Virus record (IMG/VR): IMGVR_UViG_3300022868_000444
Location: 1 to 28,812 of that record
Direction: 5' to 3' (one strand)
Source of the DNA: a virus
Length of the DNA stretch: 28,812 bases
Within the stretch, counting starts at the first letter, position 1; each line of letters opens with the position of its first letter. Made by a program: the position numbers and the translations under genes. The notes under the pieces were generated by a model that made no database searches, was not told where the DNA came from, and saw only the letters and a program-made list of their open reading frames with translations. Of the stretch, positions 1 through 7,497 are shown piece by piece.

Positions 1-84
1 CGAACGGAAGGCAAAGAGGAAAAGGGCGATAGAGTTATTCCGTGGGACTTTGACAAGTTGAACGATGAACTGTCGCGTATGTAA
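1..84 (+). CDS. C-terminal end of a truncated unknown gene
   Basis: An open frame enters from the left edge and ends at TAA 82-84, giving 27 visible residues, highly charged and ending in LNDELSRM. Its stop overlaps the ATG of the next gene by one base (TAATG), which suggests translational coupling and that it is a real gene end. Too little is visible to assign a family. Confidence 0.55.
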   Translation, partial: RTEGKEEKGDRVIPWDFDKLNDELSRM

Positions 85-329
85 TGCCCCCAAGGCGGGA
101 AGGGACTATCTTGAACAGAGCGATAGATACTATCGACAAGCGGCTCGACTTGGCTGTTGCTATCGAGCGGCTAGAGCCACTTGACCGCGCCATTGTGCGT
201 TACTGGCTGCAAGGCTATACGCAGAGAGAGATAGGGAAGATGATAGGCGACCCGGTGGAGTATACGCATCAGGCCGTGAGCTATCGCCTCAGGGGCGCGT
301 TCGGACTTATTCTTGACTCTTTTGGTTGA
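84..329 (+). CDS. Small sigma-70 region 4-like HTH protein
   Basis: This 81-residue protein looks like an isolated sigma-factor region 4 or phage late-regulator HTH. Residues about 30-75 run LEPLDRAIVRYWLQGYTQRE, then IGKMIG, then a recognition-helix-like AVSYRLRGA. Such proteins in phages are often transcription regulators; the exact role here is inferred. The ATG at 84 overlaps the upstream stop by one base but has no SD. An in-frame TTG at 111 is preceded by GGGAAGGGA at good spacing and could be the true start, giving 72 residues. Neighbours are other small regulatory or accessory genes on the same strand. Confidence 0.7.
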   Translation: MPPRREGTILNRAIDTIDKRLDLAVAIERLEPLDRAIVRYWLQGYTQREIGKMIGDPVEYTHQAVSYRLRGAFGLILDSFG

Positions 330-333
330 GTTT

Positions 334-361
334 TTGCCAAACACCCCTCGGAATGTACAGT
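334..361 (+). promoter_or_regulatory. Possible sigma-70 promoter for the zinc-finger gene
   Basis: TTGCCA (334-339) and TACAGT (356-361) are separated by 16 bases, matching the -35 box at 5 of 6 and the -10 box at 4 of 6 positions. A start near 368 would leave a short leader holding the GAGGGGA SD of the gene at 381. The 51-base gap is otherwise empty. The match is moderate. Confidence 0.3.
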
Positions 362-380
362 AGGGATAGAGGGGATAGAT

Positions 381-761
381 ATGTCAAACAATGGGCCGCT
401 GTATCGGGAGTGCATAGCTTGCGGGATTATCATTGAAAAGCCGTTCTGGCTGTGCCAAACGTGTGAGGATACCCATGGCGTACTGGGTGTGCCGTCACGC
501 CTCTGGCCGCGCTTTCTCAAGGACATGTACAACATGGCGATGCGGGAAGAGCGTCGAGCACGCCGATTCGAGTTGATGTTGTTGGAAGAACGAGGTGACG
601 GGGCGCAGGATATTGAGGGGCGCTCGCTTCGTCACACGGGCTACCCAGTACCGAAGAACTACGACCCCGACATGGAATGGGGCCTGCTGCGCTATGCTCC
701 GTATGCAGACGACGAGCAGAACCGGGCGTATCGCAGATCCAACAATATCGCAGAGAGGTGA
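381..761 (+). CDS. Small zinc-finger protein, function unknown
   Basis: A 126-residue protein with an N-terminal treble-clef or zinc-ribbon-like module: CIACG (residues 11-15) and CQTC (25-28) form a CxxC-x10-CxxC pair. A strongly basic helical stretch follows (REERRARRFELMLLEERGD), then a Tyr/Pro/Asp-rich tail. Nucleic-acid binding is plausible but not shown. The start is supported by GAGGGGAT seven to ten bases upstream. The gene is followed after four bases by the next gene, consistent with a small operon. I do not recognise a named family. Confidence 0.7.
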   Translation: MSNNGPLYRECIACGIIIEKPFWLCQTCEDTHGVLGVPSRLWPRFLKDMYNMAMREERRARRFELMLLEERGDGAQDIEGRSLRHTGYPVPKNYDPDMEWGLLRYAPYADDEQNRAYRRSNNIAER

Positions 762-765
762 GCTA

Positions 766-1191
766 ATGGCAGCTAGAGGCGGACACTGGAGTAAAAGTAG
801 TGGTGGCGGTAGCTCGTTTGTGGCAGCGAGTGGCGGGGCAACCGGCATTGCTGCCGATGCTGCCGGCAAAGAGTCACATGTTATCAGGGGCGAAAAGTAC
901 AACACCGCTGACGTGGTCAACCAGGCTATAACAGAGGCACGCACGCTAGACTTGGGCGGAGCCAGAACTCGCTTGGGAGACATGGGACACTCTAATCCGT
1001 CAGATTCTTTGGTACGTGATTATGCCACGCAAGTAGCGGTTCTTGGAAATATCCAGCGATTGACGGGCGCGAACGCTCCTGGGCAGGTGGGTAAGTGGAA
1101 CTTTTCAAGCGCAAGCAATATTACCAGTGCGTTCAATAGCTATCTGGGGCGCAGGACGCAAGCCCAACGCGCCGGGTGGAAACGTCGGTAA
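766..1191 (+). CDS. Unknown Gly/Ser-rich small phage protein
   Basis: A 141-residue protein. The frame is open further upstream, but ATG 766 has AGAGAGGTGAGC just before it and lies directly after the stop of the preceding gene, so I chose it. The N-terminus is low complexity (GG and SSGGGSS runs, about residues 5-35). The middle, about 50-105, is predicted helical (TADVVNQAITEARTLDLGG). The C-terminus is basic (RRTQAQRAGWKRR). No catalytic motif is visible. The opening MAARG recurs in a 34-residue ORF at 4048. It ends just before a strong hairpin that separates it from the convergent minus-strand cassette. Confidence 0.6.
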   Translation: MAARGGHWSKSSGGGSSFVAASGGATGIAADAAGKESHVIRGEKYNTADVVNQAITEARTLDLGGARTRLGDMGHSNPSDSLVRDYATQVAVLGNIQRLTGANAPGQVGKWNFSSASNITSAFNSYLGRRTQAQRAGWKRR

Positions 1192-1205
1192 TGCTGCAAA
1201 GCAAA

Positions 1206-1233
1206 TAGCCCCGCGTTACCAAGCGCGGGGCTA
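1206..1233. terminator. Hairpin between convergent genes (bidirectional terminator candidate)
   Basis: A perfect 10-bp stem (TAGCCCCGCG, 1206-1215, pairing with 1224-1233) closes an 8-base loop. It lies in the 56-base gap between the + gene ending at 1191 and the - gene ending at 1248. On the minus strand it is followed by a T-rich stretch (ATTTGCTTTG), and on the plus strand by GTTTTATT after about 11 bases. Its position suggests termination in both directions; the U-tracts are imperfect. Confidence 0.65.
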
Positions 1234-1247
1234 GATAAGCGGGCGTT

Positions 1248-1715
1248 TTATTCGTATCCGATGGGGTCATCCCCGCTAGTGAAGAATGGAGCGCGGCCAG
1301 ACTCAAAGCAAACGTGGTTGATGGCGCGGTAGTACGTATCTTCTGCCTGATGCCATTCTTTGGTGGCTTCATCTGCCCAGTCCTGTTCCCGCTGTGACAT
1401 GCTGATCTCGTAGGCATAAGCTCCGTTGGCAGCGGCCTTGCGGCTTGCGAAGGCCATATTATTAGAAGCTACACGCTGCTCGTGATTCTTGGTCTCGTAG
1501 AGTTCCATCATGCGGTTGCGGAGTTCTTTGATCTCAGGGAGTTGGAGAATCTGTTGTAGGCTGGTCACGGTTGTGTCCCTTTCTGACTCATAGAGTCTGT
1601 CGATAGCAATTTCTAGGGCTGACGTGTTTGTCCCATAGTGGCTCGCACTACCAAGCCAGGCGAGTTTGTCGATACTGCTCTGGCTCAGGCGGGCACTAAT
1701 CAGAGTTTTCGGCAT
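1248..1715 (-). CDS. Ribbon-helix-helix-type protein with helical C-terminal extension
   Basis: A 155-residue protein. Residues 1-43 fit a ribbon-helix-helix DNA-binding fold: a short strand (KTLISARLSQ), a helix (SSIDKLAWLGSAS), a turn and a second helix (NTSALEIAIDRLYESE). The remaining 110 residues are mostly helical and charged, with no known motif. The ATG at 1713-1715 is preceded on its strand by AGGAG. It is the second gene of a minus-strand pair, 11 bases after the upstream zinc-finger gene. RHH proteins are usually autorepressors of their own operon, and the palindrome at 2159-2176 is a good candidate site; that link is inferred. Confidence 0.7.
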   Translation of the reverse strand: MPKTLISARLSQSSIDKLAWLGSASHYGTNTSALEIAIDRLYESERDTTVTSLQQILQLPEIKELRNRMMELYETKNHEQRVASNNMAFASRKAAANGAYAYEISMSQREQDWADEATKEWHQAEDTYYRAINHVCFESGRAPFFTSGDDPIGYE

Positions 1716-1726
1716 ATAGGTTTCTC

Positions 1727-2110
1727 CTATTCGCTCATGCGGTCGTAACAGTTGGGGCAGCTCGTGCCCAGGCTAGCGCTCATTACCAGATTGTCGGAGC
1801 ATTCGTGGCCACAATTGCAGCGGACCATGTTCGGTTTGGGAGCGGCTGGCTGTTCGCCTTTGATCCCTCGCAGACGACGGCGGGCCAATTGAAACTGGAC
1901 GCGCCAGTCACGGTCGAACGAGAGCCATTTGGCGAAATACCCACCGAAACTACGGTTTTTGAGGCCGTATGCGTTCTGGGCAATTTCCGAATCGGGCTGA
2001 TCACTGACGCCGCACTCTGCTGATAGTTGCTCGTACTGCTCGCGCGTGAGTGTTTTGGTTAGCCAGTCGGGCGATTCAAATACTGATTGAGGATCGTATT
2101 GGTTAGCCAT
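1727..2110 (-). CDS. Small protein with C-terminal zinc finger, unknown function
   Basis: A 127-residue protein starting at ATG 2108-2110, which has a perfect AGGAGG eight bases upstream. An in-frame extension to 2176 would run through the promoter and is rejected. The N-terminus is acidic (YDPQSVFESPDWLTKTLTRE). The middle is basic and aromatic (FAKWLSFDRDWRVQFQLARR). The C-terminus has a four-Cys zinc-binding candidate (CNCGHECSDN...CPNCYDRM, about residues 99-124). It is the first gene after the strong minus-strand promoter and probably shares its mRNA with the RHH gene. No family is recognised. Confidence 0.65.
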   Translation of the reverse strand: MANQYDPQSVFESPDWLTKTLTREQYEQLSAECGVSDQPDSEIAQNAYGLKNRSFGGYFAKWLSFDRDWRVQFQLARRRLRGIKGEQPAAPKPNMVRCNCGHECSDNLVMSASLGTSCPNCYDRMSE

Positions 2111-2147
2111 TGTGTTCCTCCTGTGTGTCTCACTCAACTCTGCTAGC

Positions 2148-2176
2148 AGTATATCATATTGACATACGAATGTCAA
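2148..2176 (-). promoter_or_regulatory. Strong sigma-70 promoter of the minus-strand cassette
   Basis: Read on the minus strand, TTGACA (2171-2176) and TATACT (2148-2153) are separated by exactly 17 bases. That is a perfect -35 box and a 5 of 6 -10 box. Transcription would begin near 2141, about 30 bases ahead of the AGGAGG-preceded ATG at 2110. It is the best promoter match I see in the window and implies expression of this pair independently of the + strand genes. Confidence 0.8.
2159..2176. promoter_or_regulatory. Palindromic operator overlapping the -35 box
   Basis: TTGACAT (2159-2165) and ATGTCAA (2170-2176) are a perfect 7-bp inverted repeat around a 4-base centre. The palindrome covers the -35 box and half of the promoter spacer, so a bound dimer would block RNA polymerase. 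The RHH protein of the same operon is the nearest candidate ligand. Binding is inferred. Confidence 0.6.
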
Positions 2177-2215
2177 GCGTTATCAGAAATCTGTTAGAAA
2201 TAGGCGGGGGCGCAC

Positions 2216-2869
2216 TTGGCAACGTTCGATAATCGCAGAATAGAGATGGTTGCGCTCGGCACTATTGAGCACTGGCCGCGCAATCCAAAAGATCACGATC
2301 TAGGCGCTATGCACGCGAGCATCAAGCGCCATGGTTTCGTTGAGCCTATGGTACGCGACGACCGCACCGGGCGGCTGGTCGCTGGGCACGGACGCGACAT
2401 CGCACTCAAGCAAATGAAGGCTAGCGGCGAGCCAGTACCGGCGGGCATCGAAGAACGCGACGGCGAGTGGTTCGTGCCGGTCGAGCTGGGCGTGAGATTC
2501 GAGAGCGACGCCGACGCAGAATCTTACATCGTAGCATCGCACCGCGTTGGCGAGCTGGGCGGCTGGCTAGAGCCTCAGTTAGCGATTGTGCTAGGAGACC
2601 TCGCCACAGACGGGCTACTCGAAGGAACCGGCTTTGATGGCGATGACGTGGACTATATCATCAAGACGCAGGCCGACGACTTGCGCGCAGATTACGACTT
2701 CTTGGGCGACCCTGGTCAAGAGGACGCGGCGCCACTAGAGCAAAAGGCGTTCCCGTTGGCGATTGTGCTGACGGTGGACGAGCACAAGCGCTGGCAGGCG
2801 CACAAGAAGAGCGTGAAGACGCAAGACGACCGCACTGCATTCATGGCACTATGGCGCTCCGTGTGTTAG
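2216..2869 (+). CDS. ParB-like N-terminal domain protein
   Basis: A 217-residue protein with a ParB/sulfiredoxin-like domain over about residues 10-110. Visible hallmarks are LGTIEHWPRNPKDHD, the helix ASIKRHGFVEPMVRD, and LVAGHGRDIALKQM, which matches the GHxR nucleotide/phosphate-binding box of the family. The C-terminal half is acidic and lacks the HTH of true ParB, so a partitioning role is unlikely. Phage and mobile-element proteins of this type usually accompany DNA modification genes. The start is TTG 2216 preceded by GGCGGGGG. The 3' end overlaps the radical SAM gene by 19 bases, implying coupled translation and possibly a joint function. Confidence 0.75.
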   Translation: MATFDNRRIEMVALGTIEHWPRNPKDHDLGAMHASIKRHGFVEPMVRDDRTGRLVAGHGRDIALKQMKASGEPVPAGIEERDGEWFVPVELGVRFESDADAESYIVASHRVGELGGWLEPQLAIVLGDLATDGLLEGTGFDGDDVDYIIKTQADDLRADYDFLGDPGQEDAAPLEQKAFPLAIVLTVDEHKRWQAHKKSVKTQDDRTAFMALWRSVC

Positions 2870-4047
2870 ACGTTTACTGGGGCGAACTGCTCATATCACC
2901 GGCACCGCTGGAGCTGAGTCTCAACTCGTGCTCACACAACTGCTCGTATTGCTTTGCCAACTTGAACAAGGGCGCCTACGAAGAGAGCCCGGCGGGCATC
3001 ATGCGCCTACTGGCCTCCTATGGCGAGCGCACCACGCTAGTGGCCAAGCTCTTGCAAGGCGGCTACCCGGTGGTCGTATCGAATCGCATGGATCCGTTCG
3101 GCAAGAGCAACTTTGAGCAAGTGACGCCCATCATGCGAACCATGGTCGCCATGGGTATACCGATAGAAGTACAGACTAAGGGCGGCGAGGGCATTGACGA
3201 AGTACTCGACTTCCTACCGCCGTCGGTGTGGTATATCTCGCTCTCTTATGGTGACGACGCTATCAGGCAACGCATCGAGCCCGGCGCGCCCAGTGTGGAG
3301 CACAGACTCGATCTGGTACAGAAGCTTACAGCGCGCGGTCATACGGTAGTGTGGGGGCTCAACCCTTACGTGCCAGAGTGGCTACCGGAGCCGGAGCCGC
3401 TATTCGCCTCCATGGCAGAGCGGGACGTCAAGGGCGTGTGGCTCGAAATACTACACCTCAACTATCGCCAGATCCGCAATATGAAGGGCTGGCAGACTGA
3501 GGCGCTAGGCGAGCCTATCATGAAGCGGGCACGCAAACGCAAGATAGAGCCGGCGCTGTGGGATTCGATACAATACGCCTACACGCTGGCCGGCTCTCAT
3601 TCTATGGCGCTATTCTCCAAGGGCTTGCCGTGGCCGAGCGACTTTGTGGACATCATGCGCGGCCCGTACGCGCACAACTTCTCGACTATCCAGGACTTTG
3701 TGAACTGGTGCTACGAGAACAAGCAGGACGGCGATACCGTGAGTGCTGATGAGTGGGTGAGCGTACTAACGCGCGGCCTACCACAGAGCCAGCTCAAATT
3801 GCATCACTACTTGGGCGCAACGGCGCACGACCTATGGTGGACGCATCACATCCCGCTCAATATGACCTATGGCGACCTGTTCCGCATCATGTGGTCGGAG
3901 CGGCGCACGAGTCAATGTCCGGCTAACATGTTCTGCTTCGCATACGCGGGCAGCAAGAGCGAGCCAGTACTTGACGCGAACGGGCTACCGCTGATGGTAT
4001 TCGACTCGCGCTGGTTCCACACACTATACGCAGAAGGTGATGACTAG
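2851..4047 (+). CDS. Radical SAM enzyme (SPL-like group)
   Basis: A 398-residue enzyme with the [4Fe-4S]/S-adenosylmethionine motif C27-xxx-C31-xx-C34 (NSCSHNCSYCFANL). Downstream barrel elements include VVVSNRMDPFG, EVQTKGG, WYISLSYGDD and VWGLNPYVPEW. The arrangement resembles the spore-photoproduct-lyase/Rv2578c-like radical SAM group more than SPASM enzymes. The substrate is unknown; DNA, nucleotides or a peptide are all possible. The last third (about 230-398) is not recognised and has two further Cys near its end (SQCPANMFCF), which could bind a second cluster. It overlaps the ParB-like gene and lies just upstream of the terminase genes. Confidence 0.8.
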   Translation: MALRVLDVYWGELLISPAPLELSLNSCSHNCSYCFANLNKGAYEESPAGIMRLLASYGERTTLVAKLLQGGYPVVVSNRMDPFGKSNFEQVTPIMRTMVAMGIPIEVQTKGGEGIDEVLDFLPPSVWYISLSYGDDAIRQRIEPGAPSVEHRLDLVQKLTARGHTVVWGLNPYVPEWLPEPEPLFASMAERDVKGVWLEILHLNYRQIRNMKGWQTEALGEPIMKRARKRKIEPALWDSIQYAYTLAGSHSMALFSKGLPWPSDFVDIMRGPYAHNFSTIQDFVNWCYENKQDGDTVSADEWVSVLTRGLPQSQLKLHHYLGATAHDLWWTHHIPLNMTYGDLFRIMWSERRTSQCPANMFCFAYAGSKSEPVLDANGLPLMVFDSRWFHTLYAEGDD

Positions 4048-4152
4048 ATGGCAGCACGCGGCACTAATCGGAGCGGCGTGATAGCTTTTCCAATTTTTAC
4101 GAAGGGTAGCTTTTCGTGGCAGGTAGGGACCAACTCACAGCACGACAACTGA
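4048..4152 (+). CDS. Possible 34-residue ORF between radical SAM gene and terminase
   Basis: ATG 4048 directly follows the TAG of the radical SAM gene and is preceded by GAAGGTGATG at SD distance. The ORF runs 34 residues to TGA 4152 and overlaps the start of the small terminase gene. Its first residues, MAARGTNRSG, resemble the MAARG start of the protein at 766. It could be a real peptide or only a device coupling translation to the terminase gene. No function can be assigned. Confidence 0.3.
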   Translation: MAARGTNRSGVIAFPIFTKGSFSWQVGTNSQHDN

Positions 4153-4631
4153 TAGACGCGATGAAGGGCAGCGGCGGCATCATAACCACCATCGCCAATC
4201 GCGTTCAGTGTGATTGGCATACCGCGAAAAAGTACATTGAGAAATACCCGACGGTTAAGGCGGCCTACGAAGACGAGTGCAATAAGGGGCTCGACTTAGC
4301 TGAGTCGGTGGTGATCCAGAACATCAGAATCGCCGCACGACAAGCACAAGACGCAGTTGAGCCAGTGAATGCCGTAGACGCCAAGTGGTACTTGAATATG
4401 AAAGGGAGCTCTCGTGGCTATGCTCCCACGACGCGCGCAGAGATAGCCGGTCCCGGCGGCGGGCCTATAGAGACGAAGAGCGAAACGGATGTAACCATTG
4501 ACGCAAGTGACGAGTTGCGCGAATTTATCGAAGCGCTCCACGATGCCGGTCTCATTACCGGAACCGAGGACGACGCGCTACGCGACGCACCGACCGACAC
4601 CGAGACAGCGCCTGTTTCTGCTGCTGAATGA
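4116..4631 (+). CDS. terS: Terminase small subunit
   Basis: A 171-residue protein with an N-terminal HTH of the small-terminase type (residues about 8-50: LTARQLIDAMKGSGGIITTI, then HTAKKYIEKYP). Small terminases recognise the packaging site on concatemeric DNA and form the ring that hands DNA to the large subunit. A helical oligomerisation region (GLDLAESVVIQNIRIAARQA) and an acidic tail follow. The start is GTG 4116, nine bases after GAAGGG. The assignment rests on the HTH, on length, and on direct overlap with an unmistakable large terminase. Sequence conservation of TerS is low, so the exact family is uncertain. Confidence 0.8.
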   Translation: MAGRDQLTARQLIDAMKGSGGIITTIANRVQCDWHTAKKYIEKYPTVKAAYEDECNKGLDLAESVVIQNIRIAARQAQDAVEPVNAVDAKWYLNMKGSSRGYAPTTRAEIAGPGGGPIETKSETDVTIDASDELREFIEALHDAGLITGTEDDALRDAPTDTETAPVSAAE

Positions 4632-5943
4632 CCGCGAGATATTCTACGGCGGCGCGGCAGGTGGTGGCAAAAGTGACGCGTTGCTCATGGCGGCGTTGCA
4701 ATACGTGGACGTGCCAGGTTATGCGGCGATTCTATTCCGGCGCACGTTCGCAGACTTGGCGCTACCGGGTGCCCTGCTAGAGCGCGCCATGGACTGGCTC
4801 GGTGGCTCTGACGCTAAGTGGAACTCGCAGGAAAAGCGATGGACGTTCCCGTCGGGCGCGTCGCTCAGCTTTGGCTACCTGGACAGCGAGAACAACCGAT
4901 ACCGCTATCAATCGGCAGAGTTCCAGTTCGTGGGCTTTGACGAATTGACGCAGTTTAGTGAGACGCAGTACCGCTACCTATTCAGCCGGTTGCGCAGGCT
5001 CAAGAACGCGCAGATCCCGTTGCGGATGCGAAGTGCCTCCAACCCTGGCGGCATCGGGCACGAGTGGGTCAAGCGGCGCTTTATCGACGAACGCGGCACT
5101 ACCGGGCGCAGATTTATACCGGCCAAGCTCGCAGACAACCCGTATCTCGACCGTGGCTCCTACGAAGAGAGTTTGCGCGAACTAGATCCGGTGACACGGG
5201 CGCAGCTCTTGTCTGGCGACTGGACAGTCAAAGAGGGCGGGCTCAAGTTCCAGCGCCAATGGTTCGAGGTCGTTGACAGCGTGCCAGCCAGCGTGCGATG
5301 GGTGCGCTTTTGGGACTTGGCAGCTACAGAGCCCAAGCCCGGCAAGGATCCCGACTGGCTAGCAGGCGTCAAGCTTGCAGAGCAAGATGGCATCTATTAT
5401 GTGAGCGACGTGAGGCGCGTGCGCACTACGCCAAAGGGCGGCGACGACCTCATGAGCCAGACGGCATCGCTCGACGGCATCGAGACCACCATTGTGATCG
5501 AGCAAGAGCCGGGGGCCAGTGGCAAGAAGCTCATTGACCACTATCAACGCAACGCGCTCAAGGGCTTTACGGTTTATGGGCGACGGGCGACGGGCAGCAA
5601 GGAAGTCAGAGCCAATCCGGTCAGTTCTGCGGCGCAGGCTGGTAACATCAAGCTCGTGCGCGGCCCTTGGATTAGCGACTTCCTAGACGAGCTAGACGCG
5701 TTTCCGTTGGGAGCGCACGACGACCAGGTGGACGCGTTGAGCGGCGCCTTTGCGCAACTATTCACGCCGCAATCGATTGCCACCGCGCCGAGCCCATATG
5801 CGTCACTGGTGGCAAAAGAGCCGCCCACTAGGCGCGAGGTGGTAGCCTCGACACACGCGAACAATCCCGCCCATAAGCGCTGGGCGCAGCATCACTATTG
5901 CCAATTATGCTATGACGAACACAACGCGGGGGCCGAGGGATAA
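4543..5943 (+). CDS. terL: Terminase large subunit (ATPase and nuclease)
   Basis: The DNA-packaging motor, 466 residues from ATG 4543; the frame is open from 4498, so a longer start is possible. Walker A is GGAAGGGKS (residues 36-44) and Walker B is FVGFDEL (129-135). The RNase H-like nuclease has Asp in FWDLAAT (about 258), Glu in VIEQEPG (about 320-322) and the AHDDQVDAL acidic cluster (391-399). All catalytic elements are present and the length is normal for the family. The beginning overlaps terS by about 89 bases and has no clear SD, so it depends on coupling. A Cys/His-containing tail (HHYCQLCYDEH, last 17 or so residues) is unusual and could bind a metal. Confidence 0.95.
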   Translation: MPVSLPEPRTTRYATHRPTPRQRLFLLLNDREIFYGGAAGGGKSDALLMAALQYVDVPGYAAILFRRTFADLALPGALLERAMDWLGGSDAKWNSQEKRWTFPSGASLSFGYLDSENNRYRYQSAEFQFVGFDELTQFSETQYRYLFSRLRRLKNAQIPLRMRSASNPGGIGHEWVKRRFIDERGTTGRRFIPAKLADNPYLDRGSYEESLRELDPVTRAQLLSGDWTVKEGGLKFQRQWFEVVDSVPASVRWVRFWDLAATEPKPGKDPDWLAGVKLAEQDGIYYVSDVRRVRTTPKGGDDLMSQTASLDGIETTIVIEQEPGASGKKLIDHYQRNALKGFTVYGRRATGSKEVRANPVSSAAQAGNIKLVRGPWISDFLDELDAFPLGAHDDQVDALSGAFAQLFTPQSIATAPSPYASLVAKEPPTRREVVASTHANNPAHKRWAQHHYCQLCYDEHNAGAEG

Positions 5944-5950
5944 CGACATT

Positions 5951-7306
5951 ATGGATCTGAACCAAGCTCGGTTTGCAGAACGACAAGATGCAGAGCAGCA
6001 AGAGCGGCTCATGGCATACAAACGCGCCTATGAGTACTACACCGGCAAGCACAAGCTTCCGTTGCCAGTGCGTGACGGCGAGCCTAACGACAACGTGATC
6101 CTCAATATCGCGCGTATCATTGTGGACAAGGGCGCGGCATTCTTGTTCGGCAAAGAGCCTATATTTGAGCTGGAAGAGGGCACGACCTCGTCAGCGGAAA
6201 AGGCGCTTGCAGAGTTCTGGGACCGCAATCACAAGATGACGTTTCTCAACGGGCTGGCCATCAGTGGCGGGCTCTATGGGCACATGTTCGGCAAGCTGCT
6301 CAATGAGGAGCCGCTACCGCGCATCGTGAACATGCTGCCGGAGTACATGACGACCTTCTGGGACGGTGACGACATTGACAGCGTTTGGCGCTATCGCATT
6401 CAGTGGACGGCGGCAGACCGCAACGGCGAAGAGATGACCAAACGCCAAGATATTGAGCTAGACGACGGCGCCAAGAAGTGGAAAATCAAGAACCAGGTCG
6501 CCATGGGCAATGGTGGTTTTAAGCAAGACCCGGCCAACCCTGACATGACGTGGAAGTGGGAATGGTGCCCGATTGTGAGCGCTCCTAACATGGTGCTGCC
6601 GGGCTCGTTCTACGGCCAGAGCGACCTCGACGACCTGAGCGAGCAGGACGCTATCAACTACATCGCGTCTAAAATGCAGCGCATCACACGCTATCACGCG
6701 CACCCCAAGACTATAGGGACCGGCTTTGCCAAGTCCGACATCCAGATTAGCGAAGATGACATGCTCGTTTTGCCTAATCCAGAAGCCAAGATCTGGAATC
6801 TAGAGATGCAGAGCGACCTCGCCAGCTCCATGGGCCTTATGGACAGGTTCATTAACTGGTATCTGGCCGCCGCTCGCATCCCGCGACTAGATCCCGCCTC
6901 GGTGAGTGTGGGTGCGCTGTCGGGCTTTGCGCTCAAAGTGCTCTATGGTGAACTCATCGAAAAGACGAACACCAAGCACAACACCTACGGCGACTTTCTC
7001 ATTGAAGCGAACCGCCGCGTGCTCGACATGATGAAGTACGGCGACAAAAACTACACGACTCTCCACTGGCCCGATCCGTTGCCAGAAGACGAAGACGCCG
7101 AGAAGACGCGCGACGAGTTCGAGTTGGCCAACGAGATCGCCGCCCGTGAGACCATCCAGCGCAAGCGTGGCTATACGCCCAAGGACGAAAACGTAAAGAT
7201 TGACGCAGACCAGGCGCGTGATGGCAACGTGGGTGCCATGCTCGTGCGTAGCATGGTGAATCAGACGGGCTCGATTCAGAGGCAAGAGCAGACGGGGGAG
7301 CTATGA
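5951..7306 (+). CDS. Portal protein (SPP1 gp6-like)
   Basis: Forms the dodecameric ring at the capsid vertex through which DNA passes. From ATG 5951 it has 451 residues, usual for the SPP1 gp6-type family. Typical features are the YEYYTGKH opening, NIARIIVDKGAAFLFGKEP (about residues 50-68), the central LPGSFYGQSDLDDLSEQDAI and the helix SVSVGALSGFALKVLYGELI. The C-terminus is charged. I chose 5951 because GAGGGA precedes it and it follows the terminase stop; an in-frame ATG at 5912 would add 13 residues without an SD. It overlaps the next gene by four bases (ATGA). Confidence 0.93.
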   Translation: MDLNQARFAERQDAEQQERLMAYKRAYEYYTGKHKLPLPVRDGEPNDNVILNIARIIVDKGAAFLFGKEPIFELEEGTTSSAEKALAEFWDRNHKMTFLNGLAISGGLYGHMFGKLLNEEPLPRIVNMLPEYMTTFWDGDDIDSVWRYRIQWTAADRNGEEMTKRQDIELDDGAKKWKIKNQVAMGNGGFKQDPANPDMTWKWEWCPIVSAPNMVLPGSFYGQSDLDDLSEQDAINYIASKMQRITRYHAHPKTIGTGFAKSDIQISEDDMLVLPNPEAKIWNLEMQSDLASSMGLMDRFINWYLAAARIPRLDPASVSVGALSGFALKVLYGELIEKTNTKHNTYGDFLIEANRRVLDMMKYGDKNYTTLHWPDPLPEDEDAEKTRDEFELANEIAARETIQRKRGYTPKDENVKIDADQARDGNVGAMLVRSMVNQTGSIQRQEQTGEL

Positions 7307-7497
7307 GCGACACGGTAAAATGTCCAGATTGCGGAGCTAAGGTAGTGGTTGGACAGAAAGAATCATGGGAGACGCCGCATGGCATTTGCGGCAAGTGCGG
7401 AGCGGATGTGGTGGCGCCATGGGATCTTGACGGCGGGCGTGGGTTCCGCTGGCTAGGGCCTACCACGACTAGAAGGCCTGCGGATAGCAATGACTGA
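7303..7497 (+). CDS. Small zinc-ribbon protein
   Basis: A 64-residue protein with two CxxC knuckles, CPDCGAK (residues 7-13) and CGKCGAD (29-35), the classic zinc-ribbon layout. It starts at the ATGA overlap with the portal stop, preceded by GGGGGAG, and overlaps the following minor head gene by eight bases. Its tight packing between portal and minor head genes implies co-expression with head assembly. The molecular role is unknown. Confidence 0.75.
   Translation: MSDTVKCPDCGAKVVVGQKESWETPHGICGKCGADVVAPWDLDGGRGFRWLGPTTTRRPADSND

Noticed and set aside
2111-2176. N-terminal extension of the minus-strand zinc-finger protein
   Set aside because: The extension runs through the promoter and operator, whereas ATG 2108-2110 has a perfect AGGAGG upstream.
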